Source of the DNA: Glandiceps talaboti
Taxonomy: Eukaryota; Hemichordata; Enteropneusta; Spengelidae
Direction: 5' to 3'
NCBI RefSeq assembly: GCF_964340395.1
Contig: NC_135563.1
Location: 14,689,151-14,753,150 of the forward strand
DNA: 64,000 bases
This document shows positions 38,173-52,766 of the stretch, piece after piece; positions within the stretch are counted from its first letter, which is position 1, and the number at the start of each line of letters is the position of its first letter. The notes below the pieces were generated by a model. That model was not told the origin of the DNA. It worked only from the letters and a program-made list of their open reading frames with translations, and did no database searches. The position numbers and the translations under genes were made by a program.

Positions 38173-38537
38173 TAACTGCCGACATCAGACCGTGGACGAA
38201 CGGAACCCATATTACAAACAGGCAAAGTAAACAACTGAATTGGATTAATAACACTTGGCACAGCATGTTGGAAGTACAGAGACTTGTATGACACATACCA
38301 TCATATTATAAGAACAGTTTTATGGCCACTTTACAAAATAGTTCATTTTCGCAAACAAATTTCTATTTCCCCTGGCATTTCATGTATGTCATAAAACGGT
38401 TCTTATCAAACCCTGGTGCTTAATACAAGTCTCTGTTGTTCCAACATGCTAAGCCAAGTGTTATTAATAGAATTCAGTTATTTACTTTCCATGTTGGTAA
38501 CAGGTTCCATTCGTCAAAGGTCTGATGTCGACAGTTG
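38173..38537. mobile_element. Palindromic non-autonomous DNA element (MITE-like), copy 2
   Basis: Same 365-bp element as at 21274-21638, in the same orientation, about nine tenths identical by eye with compensating 2-bp indels. The ends read TAACTGCCGACATCAGACC (left) and, reverse-complemented, CAACTGTCGACATCAGACC (right). TA dinucleotides flank at 38171-38172 and 38538-38539. The centre again holds a CCCCTGGCATTTCATGTA stretch between the arms. No coding capacity: the minus-strand frames at 38088-38296 are arm shadows. Transposition in trans by a TA-targeting transposase is inferred. No such transposase is in the window. Confidence 0.8.
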
Positions 38538-38539
38538 TA

Positions 38540-41420
38540 TATGGTCTCACAAGGAAGATACTCTACTTCACCATTTTTAACTTCGGACTATGGTGTTATG
38601 CTACATTGTTGTTGTGCAGCCATTGTTGTTATGGTGACGCATATAGTAACACTTCCGATTTGCTTAGACAAAGTTTCTTTCAAGAGTCAAATGTCATCAG
38701 CAAATTTTTGATGAGTGGAATATTTTCAATAGACCGGTATTTATACTATTCTCAGCGAAATTGAACTCTTGAATACATCTTCGCAATCTTAAAAGCCACT
38801 CGTTTGTGGTGTCACCGTCAAATAAAATCAGCTAAAAGTGACTGATGGCGTACGGGGAAAATCAGCGTTTTACTTGTTCACCTGTTTATGTGTTCAACAC
38901 ATTTAACTCGATCTTGCTGACTGGCAGGAAAATCAACAGTTACTTGTTTTTCTGAAATGTTTCTATCCTTATGAGAGAACGGTAAATTCATTGGTTGACT
39001 GTTATTGGCATGCTCCTCGCGTTCTCCGTCAATACAAGTACGGCGTTTGTAGTTTCAGGCGGAGTAGTATCAATCACATTATGCAATAGCTTGAGTCGGG
39101 GAATACGTATATAGGCCCACGGGATAATCATGCACTTGTTACCTCGAGCTATATGGTGATGACTTGACTAAAATATTCACAGTGTTGTCACGTGTCTTTG
39201 AGCCATTTGAACCAACTAGTATTTGAAAGAACGTGAACATTTTGTGGGGTTTTTTTGCTCGATAACATAAAACTTGGATAAGTCTTTATTTTAGGCGTCA
39301 TGCTCAAATGTGTCTTGGGTGACTCTCTCACTAGACATCAATTACACGTAAATAATATCATTCACTTTTTATTACAAATATTGTAAATATTATAAATGTG
39401 AACGAAAAATTGGATGGTCGCAACAAAACTCCACTCAAAGGACTTCCAAACATTCTGACTAGCGTTCGTCCTGTGAATAGAACGTCAACAGGTCGACATA
39501 TAGTAGACAGTCCAATATCTAGAAGATTAATCCAATTCTTATTTAATCTGGTAGGGAATTAATTTTTTACATGAGGCTAATGGTGTTGTTCAGGTTGCCT
39601 GTGCGGTGAAGTCACTACAATGTATTACTGCGATAATTGTTATCATAATCTGTCACTTGACATGTAAACGGTGGTTTATTTGTATGTAAACTAAAACTAA
39701 TTGGTGTACATAGACATTGTTGACACTGTAATCATAGTTTAACCTTGCCGATTTTGTCGATTACATATCAAAAAATATCTCCATAAGGCGATCTGGATAT
39801 CTTTGATTCCAGGTGGATTTTAAAAAAAAATCTTATCAACTTACTAATTTTGACACGAAGTCCCATATGATACAGTCGTGACTATTGTATAATGTATGAA
39901 AACTTAGATCGGGATTGTCGTTGAGATTACACATTAAAGCAAGAGACATGATGCAAAGAGTACGGCATGATGTTGAATTTACAGTCCTTGTAACATAACA
40001 ACTGTAATACGATTCGGATATTAGGTTTGACAAATTTGTTAATGACAATTTCTCACATTTTAAAATTGTTTAAATATATTATCAATAAACCGTGTGTTTT
40101 CAATGTGAAAACTTCAGTAAACAATTTATAAAATTGGAATTCGCCTCACCAGTGATATCCTTGTAAAGTCTGACGGTAACGACATTACGATTATCCAGGA
40201 GCTGACTAGATACTGTATACACATTATTTTAGGAATGGTCATGAAATACGAGATATTATGATGTTTGGACATCAAATTGAACAATCTGACCATTTATAGA
40301 ATGGTTATGGACTTACAAAAAACAGCTGTATATCAGTTTATTTCAAAACCTCCCCTCACGTGATTTCAATAACAGATATGTATCTCTGTCAAGGTATGAC
40401 AGGGGATTCTGATAGCAAGTTATTCAAATTTTACCCCATACCGAGAATAATAAGATTTGTAAAGGAAATAATGTTTTAATTACACATTCAATGGCTTAAC
40501 AGACCACAACTGGATGTCTATCATTTAACACACTTTGATATCACCACCCAGCGCCGTACCCATTACCTTCATGTAAAACATGAACGACACGTGTAATCGT
40601 GGGGAACTCCATAGCAACATCATTACTCAAACCTTTCCTTTTATCAGAAAAATGGTAGCTTTGATTGAAATAGTAACCCTGTACAATCAAACTATTCAAG
40701 GTACTACAAACATTCAATATCGCAGACTACTTTTTTCACTTTGTTCGCGACCAACTCTTTTGAATGTGGCGTATACAGCTGTCTGCCAACAGTGCAAGTT
40801 TAAAAATGACGTTTTATTAGATTTTTAAGAAATGGGATCCAGTGGCGAAAAGAACGAGTCCTTCAAAGAAGAGAACGTGTATAGTACAACTCCTTTTAGT
40901 TTCCAAGTTTTTCTTAAATTATTACGCACTGACCTTGTATAACCTTTGCTGGATTACGAAATTTGTTACAAAATGCTATCCTGTCACTTTGGCAATTTAA
41001 TAGAAGCAGGAATTTTCATCTGAGTGTGTGTTAAGAAGCTTTACGGTGACTTAACAGAGTTCTTAGTATACGAAATGTCTAAGGACGAAATGGTTTCTTA
41101 TCATATCGTAGATCGCAAACTCTAAGGAGTATCTACACTACCGTTAAACCTAAAGGCATGTCATATTACTGACAAACACAACATTCTTTTCAGATATTCA
41201 TCTGGTTATGACATCTAAAAAGTTGTATTCCCAGATGGATACAAACGTACCAACTTTATATTGAAGTCTTGTGGCCACATATATTTGTGAATTCAAAGTT
41301 TTATAAAATTTGGGTGTAAAATGTTGAGACAATACACTTTAAAAACACTATCTGAACTTGCAAAAGGAAAACGACACAGAAACACGTAATAGTTACGATC
41401 GTCACCGATAGAACAAAACT
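38540..41420. other. Non-coding; no gene seen
   Basis: Frames of 70-82 codons are open without recognisable content. No further repeat was noticed until the LINE copy. Confidence 0.5.
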
Positions 41421-41421
41421 G

Positions 41422-41874
41422 ATGTTGCAAACAAACGGATCCCTACTCGTAATAAGCACTTTTTCCTCCTATTTGAATTGTATTTTACTAGCTCAAAAAA
41501 TGGCTGTGCGAGCAATCACACATAGCCAGTCCATGACACATTCTTCACCACTTTTCAACACTCTAGAAATTCTTGATGTACATAAACTGCACAGGTTTTT
41601 GGTCAGTACCTTTGTTTATGATTTGCTGCACAATAACTTACCACACACTGTTGATGAATACTGCAGTGTGTTAAACTATGAGTACAATACACGACAAAAA
41701 AACCAAAATAATTTATGCGTACCTACTGTGAAAACATTCTATGGTAAACAGTCAATGACATACACAGGTGCAGTTACATGGAATTCAATACAACACAGCA
41801 CAAGAAATGAACCACGAAGGCAGCGATTCAAGTCATCACTATGTAAAGATTTACTAAAAGAGTATGTAATATAA
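41422..41874 (+). pseudogene. LINE ORF2 C-terminal domain (CR1/L2/Rex-like), truncated
   Basis: This frame of 150 residues matches the well-known C-terminal tail of jockey-superfamily (CR1/L2/Rex1/Crack-type) ORF2 proteins. Residues ~22-35 are an LLAQKMAVRAITHS block (family pattern LQKRAVRxI), then SSPLFNTLEILDVHKLH, an F-V-Y-D-L hydrophobic helix, the YNTR motif near residue 91, then GKQSMTYTGAVTWNSI and a basic RFKSSLCKDLLKEYVI end before TAA. Endonuclease and reverse-transcriptase domains are missing. The first ~20 residues do not look like LINE protein, so the true truncation point is probably near 41470 and the ATG is incidental. It cannot transpose. Confidence 0.85.
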
Positions 41875-42137
41875 CATTGTACAGTTCTAATGTAATATAT
41901 GACTTCTTTTCATTATGGCACTCATATACTAGTATATAGGGGGGGTAGAGCTACTTTTTGTATATTTATTTGCACTCTAAACTTGTACCATTATTTACTT
42001 TGGCCAGGAGTCAGACACGATTAGCATAGCTATTTTCTGACTCCTGTTATCCGATCTAGTTTGCTTTTCCTGTGTTTACGTTTGTATCGTACTTATTTTT
42101 GATTGGGTAATAAAATATATATCATATCATATCATCA
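41470..42137 (+). mobile_element. 5'-truncated non-LTR retrotransposon (LINE), with 3' UTR and tail
   Basis: The element comprises the ORF2 tail above, a 3' UTR of about 240 bp and a terminal microsatellite-like tail of ATATC-type pentamers at about 42113-42135, typical of CR1/L2-like LINEs that end in short tandem repeats instead of poly(A). The 3' UTR contains a perfect 11-bp hairpin (42005-42015 pairing with 42036-42046; CAGGAGTCAGA), of the sort reverse transcriptases of this group may recognise. Target duplications were not identifiable. Confidence 0.75.
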
Positions 42138-42996
42138 TAATAGGATGTAAACATCCGTTGTTGGAAGAACGGGAAACAAAAATGGTCCGAGTGGGCTTTA
42201 AGTTCGTATTTCCTGCAAGTAGGGAAGTAGAAAATAATATGCCCCAGGACAATCCTCCTTAAATCGTGATCATAACAAAATCACTGGCGAGAATTGCAAA
42301 CGATTTATTATGCATCGTATTTTATTCACGAAATAACAACGTTCCGCTCTGTTGCTTGTCTCCAATAAACTACCCATAAACTTAAATACACTCACTAGTC
42401 CAACCTACGCAAGTTTTCTGCGCATCTCTTATATTAAAGTTTGTGGTTTGGATTTGAAACAGCTGCGTTCAAGTTATTAAAACACAAACCGTTCAAAATA
42501 TGCTGTCTGCTGTGTTGTGAGCGCGACAAAGAATATATTAATGCTCGCAAATTATTCTAACATTTCTACTTGACTCGTAAAAAATCACGGTAGCTATAAA
42601 ATATTTCCGTACCACTATCAAACTATTCTCGATAAAGTTAAATGTTTGCCAGAATGTCATCGTAATGCCATCTGTCTTCAATACTGCTTTGATGTTCGAA
42701 AACAAAAAAGAGGGGAATGAACTACTGTTTATACAGTGCTCGGTTTAATATGTGCAACCATTACGTCTCCGAAGCTGTATTACATTGTGTGGGCATATTC
42801 TGTTATTGCCTACTTTCATTTGTATGGAGAGTGGTATTACCAAAAGGAGGTCTGCGAATGGGTTTTCATAACGTATTGGAATGTAGAAATTACCTTCAAT
42901 AAAATGCTGTGGTCATGGATTATGGTCCTACAATAAGATATTATCGAGTAGTTGGTAAGTGACATAATGTAGTCTTAACCAATAGACTCGTGACAT
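42138..42996. other. Non-coding; no gene seen
   Basis: Two overlapping frames of 61-66 codons near 42717-42936 are unremarkable. Confidence 0.5.
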
Positions 42997-43025
42997 AGTG
43001 TGTGTGTGTGTGTGTGTGTGTTGGT
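42997..43025. repeat. (GT)n microsatellite
   Basis: About 13 GT units, continuing imperfectly to about 43037. Confidence 0.9.
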
Positions 43026-46000
43026 GTGTATGCGTGTTTGGCGGTCAAGACTGGGTAAAGATGATACTTCATAATCTGTACATTGAACGTCGGTTTTTCC
43101 AATTAAAATTATCTTACCATATTAGATAAACATTCAAATTTTAGCTCGAATGAAATGTGATATGTCACGTTTTGGGATGTAAACTTCTCATTGAAGACGA
43201 ATCCGATCATACAAAATACAGAAAAATAACAGTGTTAACTTGTTATTCTAACTTTTCATAGTCTATTTTTGCCACTCAGATCAGGGATAATTTCCACTGT
43301 CTTGGAGAACCCCCCTCCCCCTCCCGCCAACACCCGGGGACAATTGCTATTGTATCAAAGTCATGCCTTGGTCAACTGCTCGATAACAAAATTACGTCCC
43401 GGACAGTGATTGTGCCCCACAGAAAATTCTCCACTTAACTAACACTGAAGAATGTGAGTGAAAATGAGACAAATCATAAAACATAATCAGTTGTAATCCT
43501 GTTCATGCCATAATTTTAAAAATAGATTTGTTAACGCTTAAACACGTTCATTTGATTAACGAAGTATATGAACTATATATTATTAATATTATAGGACAGT
43601 GAAAATTTACAGTTGTCTGAGATGTAAGTTGTGACGTGCATTGCCAACACCAATATACACCAACAATTATAAAGAAATCGTACCATACCCGAGATCATAC
43701 CTCGTATATATGTTATACATGTCAATGTGATAAACTGTGTGCTTGGTTGCTGTCTGGCCATGACGCATTGGTATGTGGTAAATGGTTGTTTATATAGGGT
43801 GGTACACGCATTGGAAATTTTGAGACGGGTATTTTTCCAACTATTTCTCTCCCTCCCTCCCTTCTCTCCCTTCGTTGTCTTCTTCCCCCTCTCCTATTTC
43901 CCTCTTTCACTTTCACGTCGAAAATAACTCAGGTTGTAAAAATACAATTTAAAAAGGTACAAAGCCCAATATTCGTTAGAGGTTATTACAGATTGTTTTA
44001 AGATTGCAGTGTATCCACGTTACCGAATGGCGAAGAATGATATAAGTCACGATGTTTGAAAATAGAGACGTCAGAATTTACATATCTTATCACGGAATGT
44101 TCAGTAACGCAATAAACTAGTTATTCATAATTCATATCATTATAAATAAACCATATATATATATATATAGAGAGAGAGACAATAATTACGTCAAGAAAGA
44201 TATACACGCGAGTTTTCTTTTCACTGTCCCAAATCTAATAACTGACGTCAACGTTAGAATTGGTGTCTTAGAAAATCGTTATTCTAGGTCTCTCTCAATA
44301 CAAATACGACTCACTATAACGGCCTGAATAATGAATTACGCTTATTAGTTTGTTCATACCACTAAATCTCCAGTAGATCTCATTATTACAAATGTAAGAG
44401 TATATATGTCATTGTGTGTTGGGTTGATTTCATGATAAATATTCCAAAGCAAAAACAATGTAATCAGAGAGCAATTGATAAGGTACGTAATTTAATTTTG
44501 GGGAAATGAAAATAAGTTATTATGGATTGAGAGTATCTCATTTTCTTTCCAAACTAGCTCTTGACTTCACCAGCACTGTAGATATTCCTCAGCGTGCAGT
44601 CTTTTATCTTTATACTCGATTCAACATAATTTTAAATGAAAGTATACACAGTGCCATAGTACAAAAGAGAAATTCAATCATCGTCGCGTCTCTCTAAAGC
44701 CGCATTTTATTTTTGCAAGTCGCAGAATTCTTCTGTAAATTATATTTAATCAAATTTCGCCATGGGGGCCAAGAGATTACTGTGAGGCAATGTGTCAACA
44801 AACGCACGTGTGCCGTCTTCGACCAATGTAAAGTCGACACTGCTATGTTTACCCCTTCGGTGTTATTTATATCCTTTACGGACGGCGGTAAAGGTGTTGC
44901 CGTCTGAATCATCATAATGCACTGTGAACAGCAGGTGTGCAAATTTTCGCTTATCGACTCCGTCAACTGATATTCTAAACATTCAGTTGTTTACCGATGT
45001 ATTGATTTACGCTATTTCGTTTGACAAGCTAATGTCAGTAATGGCAATAGATTGGGCTTGTTTGATTTGATTATGTGCTATCTGATAGATGAGGGCCGAC
45101 GATACTTCACTCTATTTTACGTGGCACGTATTTAAGTTGACTCTAGACTGTTCAATACTTCAGTAGCCGTGCATCTAAGCGATTAGAACGATTACCCTTT
45201 TACGATGACCAAGTAAATCAAATAAGGGAAAACAATAGGTTCAAATGTTTTCATTATCTGATTAGAACATATCATAAATAATTCACGATTTCTTTGAGTT
45301 TCAATTATTCTTACATCAACCGAGTAATGCTGATTGCATTATAGTTTATGAACAGATTTAGAATTAACAACTGGCATAATTTAAGATGGGTTAAATCGAC
45401 CGTAGACAGTGAACTAGATTAGGTAATGAGGATAATAGTTAAGATGCATGCGTATAATCGATTTCACAATACAAAGCGATCGGTCACTGTGATTATCCCA
45501 GAGACGATAATATAATTTCACAGTAATTCATGAAAAACAAATGGTCTAAAATCAGGTCATAGCCTCCTCGATGAAAAAGACGCACAATTGGTTAGTTTAT
45601 TTTAGAAGCTGTCATTTATTGGTTTCACTACAAAGAGGTCTTTTTTAAAAATTATTTTCTCCCGAATGACCAGGAAGTCTGCAAAAATGTGATGTTTCCG
45701 TAGCGTTTCAATGTGATTTAACAATCAAATCAATCCTCGGTCCGTACTGTGTGCTGATGGAAGTAGGTATAGACGATTACCGTAGGTTTTTAATGGTAAT
45801 GCCTGAGAAGGCCTGTCAACAGTTGTGGTCGGTGATGTTTAAATAAAAAACGGGAACGACGACGTTTGCTCAAGGGAGATATTTCATTAACCTGATAGAC
45901 GTCGTAATCAATTTGGCTTTAAGGTAAAATTGGCGTTGAACTGGTTTCGTCGCTAATAGGAGCGCTATCTGTCAATTTTAATTCGCATACTCGTTAATGA

Positions 46001-47708
46001 GGGGCAATTTGGATAGGGTGACATATACCGTGAACGATAGATTACAATATAGGGACGATTTGCTGTAACAACTACAAAATCGATTGCAACTTGGACAGCA
46101 GTGCATGCTGTACAGACTAGTGTCAAGACATGCAAAAAAGTGAAAAACTAGATTTTGCCGACTACACCTAAAATATCATGATGCTTCGATATAAGTGAAC
46201 TAAAATTATACCTGGTTGTGTATTTTGTTGCGACTTCAATCGCATCTTTCAGTACGCTCACAGTTTAACCCTACCAAAAAGGGAGTAACTAGAACTCTAA
46301 TTCTATTTGTTCAGGCCAAATTTAGCAATGGTTATTTTCTAACAACTTAAATTTGGTTGGTAGACACTACAATGATACAGTATATCATTATTCTATCATT
46401 ATTTGTATTGTTATTAGAGTGGATATCTTGCAAATGCTCTTGGTGACTGCCCATCTCCAGAAATACTGATAGAGATGTTTTGTCGCATATCGAATTAGTT
46501 GTGTATAAGTAAAGTATATGTAACTCACGTGAGTGCAGAGTTGTGTACCCTACTAATACCACGGTTCCTTTTGTGGTGATGATTTGATGATATCACACAA
46601 CCGCATTCGCACTCAAACCAATTGATCGGTTGTCAGGGTGAACGTGGTATTATGTATAAAATTATATTACTAGTATTGAGGTATATATCTCACGATTAAC
46701 ATGTCAACCTCGTTCATATCCCAACGTCCATGCTGAAACTAAAACTCCATGGTATAGTAGTGGTGTTAGAAATATAGGCATGTAGTTAACAAGTCCTGCC
46801 CAGTACACTGTGTATATTTCTTGCCACAAGGAGCTATGTCACATTCAACGGTAGAATACGTTTATAAAAAATTCAACGAATTTCCTGTTTCATTTGGATA
46901 GTGGATTTCATTCATTGTCCAAGGAAAACGATTTCATCATTTCATCTCAAAACCAGGTAGCTTACCAATGGCAATGTCATGGACGGACAGAGGATACTGA
47001 GAAGAACTGAAGTAACTTTTTGACACTTACATCGAGTTTGCTCTACAAGATTGGCGTGATAAGTTTGATATTCATCGCGAACAATTCTTCTAAATATTCG
47101 ACGTTTTGTATTAAGTAAGAACAGTCAGCTTTGCTCTGCATAATTTAGTTTTTTTCTGTGGGATTTATTTTTCCATGTTATAACTCTAAAATAAAGTTAA
47201 TTTAATTTTTCAAATTTCAAGTAAAAATTCCATTTTTCCCCATTTTTTTCCCTTTCAGCTTAAAAATGCAGTAAACTAGAGCATCCTTTCATTAAAGGTT
47301 TTTCAAACTTAGGAGGTCATTTTTCCCGTCATGACGTCACGTGGGAGCCTCTGTATATCTTAAGAATAAATCACCGTTTGCCCTAACAAGCCTTAGATTA
47401 GATATTGGAAACTATAAAACTATATATTCAGATCGATAGTTCTACGTGTTTAGAATTCCACCTATCTGTTTAACAGCTGAAAACGACATGCTGTTAGTGA
47501 AATGTCCCTATAACTTTCAATGCTCAATTTGATGGCTGTGATAGCATCGCACCAATTTCCTGTTAAATTGTCATTCTTTCCATTTCTATTACCTTCGTAC
47601 TTTACGATTACAACTACTTGATTCCCAATTTGCCTTGACATTTTGTCGTAAAGTTTTTTTGATGAAGTTTTATCGATGTGTTATATTGGCGTCACTGTAC
47701 ATATTGCT
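43026..47708. other. Non-coding; simple-sequence tracts, no gene seen
   Basis: Contains a C/T-rich tract at about 43846-43910, a short (TA)n-(GA)n at 44153-44180 and a 16-bp phage T7 promoter-like match at 44303-44318, reported as a finding. Frames at 44694-44966 (minus) and 44713-44907 (plus) overlap on opposite strands and are not recognisable. Confidence 0.5.
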
Positions 47709-47709
47709 G

Positions 47710-48112
47710 ATGGACTGCTAACAAGTACGTTGCATCTTGGAGTTACGTTTATTTTATCAACTTTGCCATGCGTACAACGTTAACCGACTCGATCCATTAC
47801 TTCATGAACTTGTTCATCGGCATCAAAGTAGCCACGTAAGAATTGAACGCATGGGAGACCTTATGAAATTCATCGAGTGCCAAGGGAAATCATATCGCTA
47901 CTTACTCATACTGTATCAGCCTGAGGAGAACAAAATGTACGTGTGAACGTTTCTAGGACAATTGAACCAGCAACAGAAAGATAACCTTACATCAAAACTC
48001 AACAGGTTCTCTGAGCTATATTACTACTGTAGCACTAACTCAAGCATGTGTATACTTATAGGACATCGATCACACGGATATGGGCCAACTATAGAGACAC
48101 CATACAACATAT
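47710..48112 (+). pseudogene. Coding-like segment interrupted by one TGA (unrecognised)
   Basis: From just after a stop at 47715 the plus strand is open for about 76 codons to a TGA at 47944-47946. The same frame then stays open for about 55 further codons to a TAA near 48112. Both parts read like a soluble, helical protein (RLDPLLHELVHRH and MGDLMKFIECQGKSYRYLL before the stop; TFLGQLNQQQKDNLTSKLNR after it). A good donor-like CAC|GTAAGA sits at 47836, so the first part could instead be an exon ending there. No family is assigned; a death-fold or other helical bundle is conceivable but unproven. Chance openness cannot be excluded. Confidence 0.22.
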
Positions 48113-50111
48113 AAATTCATAAAATTATGATAAAATAAAATATATATAAATTCATCTAAATATTGTAAAGTTAATGTCGATTTGTGTTTTTATAAAATCT
48201 CAATCTAGTGTTGACAGGTTTATGAATGAGTATTTCGTCTCAACAATACCGATGTCAACGGCAAAGATTTGTTGGATAAAATGACGTCATCGAATTGTTC
48301 ATTTAGTTTGTCTCAATGCAATGCTGTAGATCTCATAATTATGAGAAATCTTAAACAATGTTTCAGTACGTTGACATATATGGAAGAAAACTATCACAGA
48401 AAATGTTCAGATGATGCCCATATTCCTTGAAACCCGGGGGATTGTGTACATCTGCCTTAGTGTGCCACCCTATATATTTATTCCTACATTGCCCTGAGCC
48501 TCTTCCAACTATATTTCCTTCGAAAATATAATTTCCCTACCAGCCCCCAATAGTACAACGAAGCTCCCAACTTCCCCCAACCACAGAGTTCCGCCAAACG
48601 AATCTAAGAAATGGGTTTCAAATATGATGTCCCAACTAGTTATTCGACAATGATATCCCCACTATCACATTACCACCCCTCCATGGATAAAAGTTGCCCT
48701 TAAATTGGGGTGGCGATCGCTTCCAAATGAGTAGGGGATCGTTTCCATGCCTTTAACAACAGTACAGAGAAGTGGCAAACTGCATTCATTATTATAACCT
48801 GGTCCACTGTCGGAAAATTGTCTCCCCTGTCTATGCCTCCACCTATAAACATGTAGCTGTCTGTTTCATTTTTACGGGCTTTTTTTGTAGTGCACAGACG
48901 GAAACAATTCGTTTGCACATAGTACAGAAATAGTAACGGAAATCTCATCAAACCAGTTCAATATCCATCGCTAAATACATTTACGAAAGTAATTTCAAGA
49001 AAAAGACAACCACCTGTTGCCTGAAGGTAAGTCGAGATGTATTTACGTATAATGTTGTAAGATACGAATAAGCCCACGCTTCTGGTACTAATTCTGTAAA
49101 ATTGTCTTTGGCTTGGTATATTATTGTTATTCGCTCGTATACATAAACTTACAAGCTGGTTCAGTTTTGAAACTTTATTTAGGTATGATAAGGCACTCTA
49201 ACTTTGAAATTCTCTAGAGTACAGACTTGTGTTAATGTTATCTAGGGCGTTATTCTATGACGAAGATGCTCTGTAATAAAACATACTCACGTTAAGGGGT
49301 CTAGTGATAGGTATTTCAAGAAAATGAAGTAATTCGTTGTTCGTGATCTTGAGTTGCAATCTGCCAAGTATTTCCTTAAAAATGTCTGTTTGAGAGAAAC
49401 CTTCTAGGAACCCTTCATATTCAAAGTCCTATTTTTGGTAAAATTTCCTGAATGTAAACGAACCATCATGTAAGGAGCCCCTTCAAGTGCTTTGGATTAC
49501 TGTTCAACGCCTATACAAATGAGGAGCAGTTACGGCAAGACTTTTCGTTCAATTCGTGAAAAACACACGAACACTCTGAGTTTACGCATCCATCAAATGT
49601 TTGATCAAAATATCTCAATTTTAGAGAAAATAACGACATTTCCAGTTTGTTTTGTAAATGGTGAGGTGTTTTCGTACAGAAATGAAAACGTTTTATTGGT
49701 GCTATAGCCATGGACGATGGGCTCTTTTCATATTGACTACACTTACACTGTTCAAGAGAGATGCAATTTGTGCAATGACGCAAGTTGGCGTATTAGTACA
49801 CGATTGATGATTGCGAACTGTCCGTCTGAGAAAATTTAGTGTGGGGAAATTGTTGTCAAAGTTACTTCATAGCAAGTATCTACAAGTCGTCGTTCCGCTC
49901 TAAAAATGTCTCTCATGATGCCGAGTGATGGTGGACAGATCGGAACAATTAAAGTCCTGTACACGGACAAGCAATTTAATTATTTTGGAGGCACTTGTTT
50001 GTTTAATTTGTTGGAACATACACCTCATATTATCTGTACCCAGCGTGCATAATAAACTAATGAAAATGTATGACATTAGTGCGAGTGGGTGGGTGGGTGA
50101 GTTAATTGGTA
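48113..50111. other. Non-coding; no gene seen
   Basis: Frames of 63-99 codons (for example 49511-49783 minus and 49492-49707 plus) overlap on opposite strands and lack recognisable features. Confidence 0.5.
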
Positions 50112-50158
50112 GGTGAGTGAGTGAGTGAGTGAGTGAGTGAGTGAGTAAGTGAGTGAGC
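50112..50158. repeat. (GTGA)n tetranucleotide microsatellite
   Basis: About 11 units with one GTAA variant, preceded by imperfect units from 50079 and followed by a GTGCGTGTACGTGTGTGCGCGC-like purine/pyrimidine alternation to about 50198. Confidence 0.93.
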
Positions 50159-50455
50159 GTTGTGCGTGCGTATGTGCGTGTACGTGTGTGCGCGCGCACT
50201 TGTATGGAGGGCTCGAAATGAGAAAGAGTTTATTTTTCCCTTTGTAATACCAGTTTCAGTTCAATCGTATGTTTTATTCCTTGTTAGTAATATTTCCATT
50301 TGGTTGTATTTTGCTTTTGTGGTACATTTTCGAATTCTACAGTTTACTTGTCAATGATCCAGTATTTACATATTAATTATCGTTACCTCCTTTGCATGAC
50401 GACTTCATTCGTATGTGAAGTGTTATATACATGATGAGAAGAATTTCAATTTATT

Positions 50456-50491
50456 ACTTACACTAATTACAGTAACCTTATTAGTGTAAGT
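50456..50491. repeat. Perfect 12-bp hairpin
   Basis: ACTTACACTAAT at 50456-50467 pairs with ATTAGTGTAAGT at 50480-50491 across a 12-nt loop. It is isolated and its function is unknown. Confidence 0.6.
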
Positions 50492-50534
50492 CAATACAAG
50501 ACAGTTCAAAATGTGAAAGGTAATCGACACATAT

Positions 50535-50535
<1 letters not shown>

Positions 50536-50573
<38 letters not shown>

Positions 50574-50646
50574 TTTCACATACTGTACACACATACGCAC
50601 ACACACACACACACGCACGCACGCACGCATTCACACACATAATATA

Positions 50647-50699
<53 letters not shown>

Positions 50700-50725
50700 T
50701 ACAATATATATATATATATATATAT
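50536..50725. repeat. Compound microsatellite (CA)n-(CACG)n-(TA)n
   Basis: (CA)n lies at 50536-50570, a second CA run with CACG units at 50597-50640, AT-rich units at 50641-50655, (TA)n to about 50697 and another (TA)n at 50705-50725. All lie in non-coding sequence. Confidence 0.95.
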
Positions 50726-52695
<1,970 letters not shown>

Positions 52696-52701
52696 TTTAT
52701 T
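52696..52701 (-). terminator. Polyadenylation signal (AATAAA), minus strand
   Basis: The minus strand reads CTTAAATAAAGG here, about 65 bp after the stop codon of the possible terminal exon at 52767-53022. The hexamer is common in AT-rich DNA, so its value comes from its position. Confidence 0.3.
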
Positions 52702-52766
52702 TAAGAAAGATACATTATCTTTTTCCAAGTCTGTTTAATATCTGCTCATATTATATCATGATAGTT

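Noticed and set aside
44694-44966. Overlapping 90-codon (minus) and 64-codon (plus) frames
   Set aside because: Opposite-strand overlap, no motif, and no splice sites of note.
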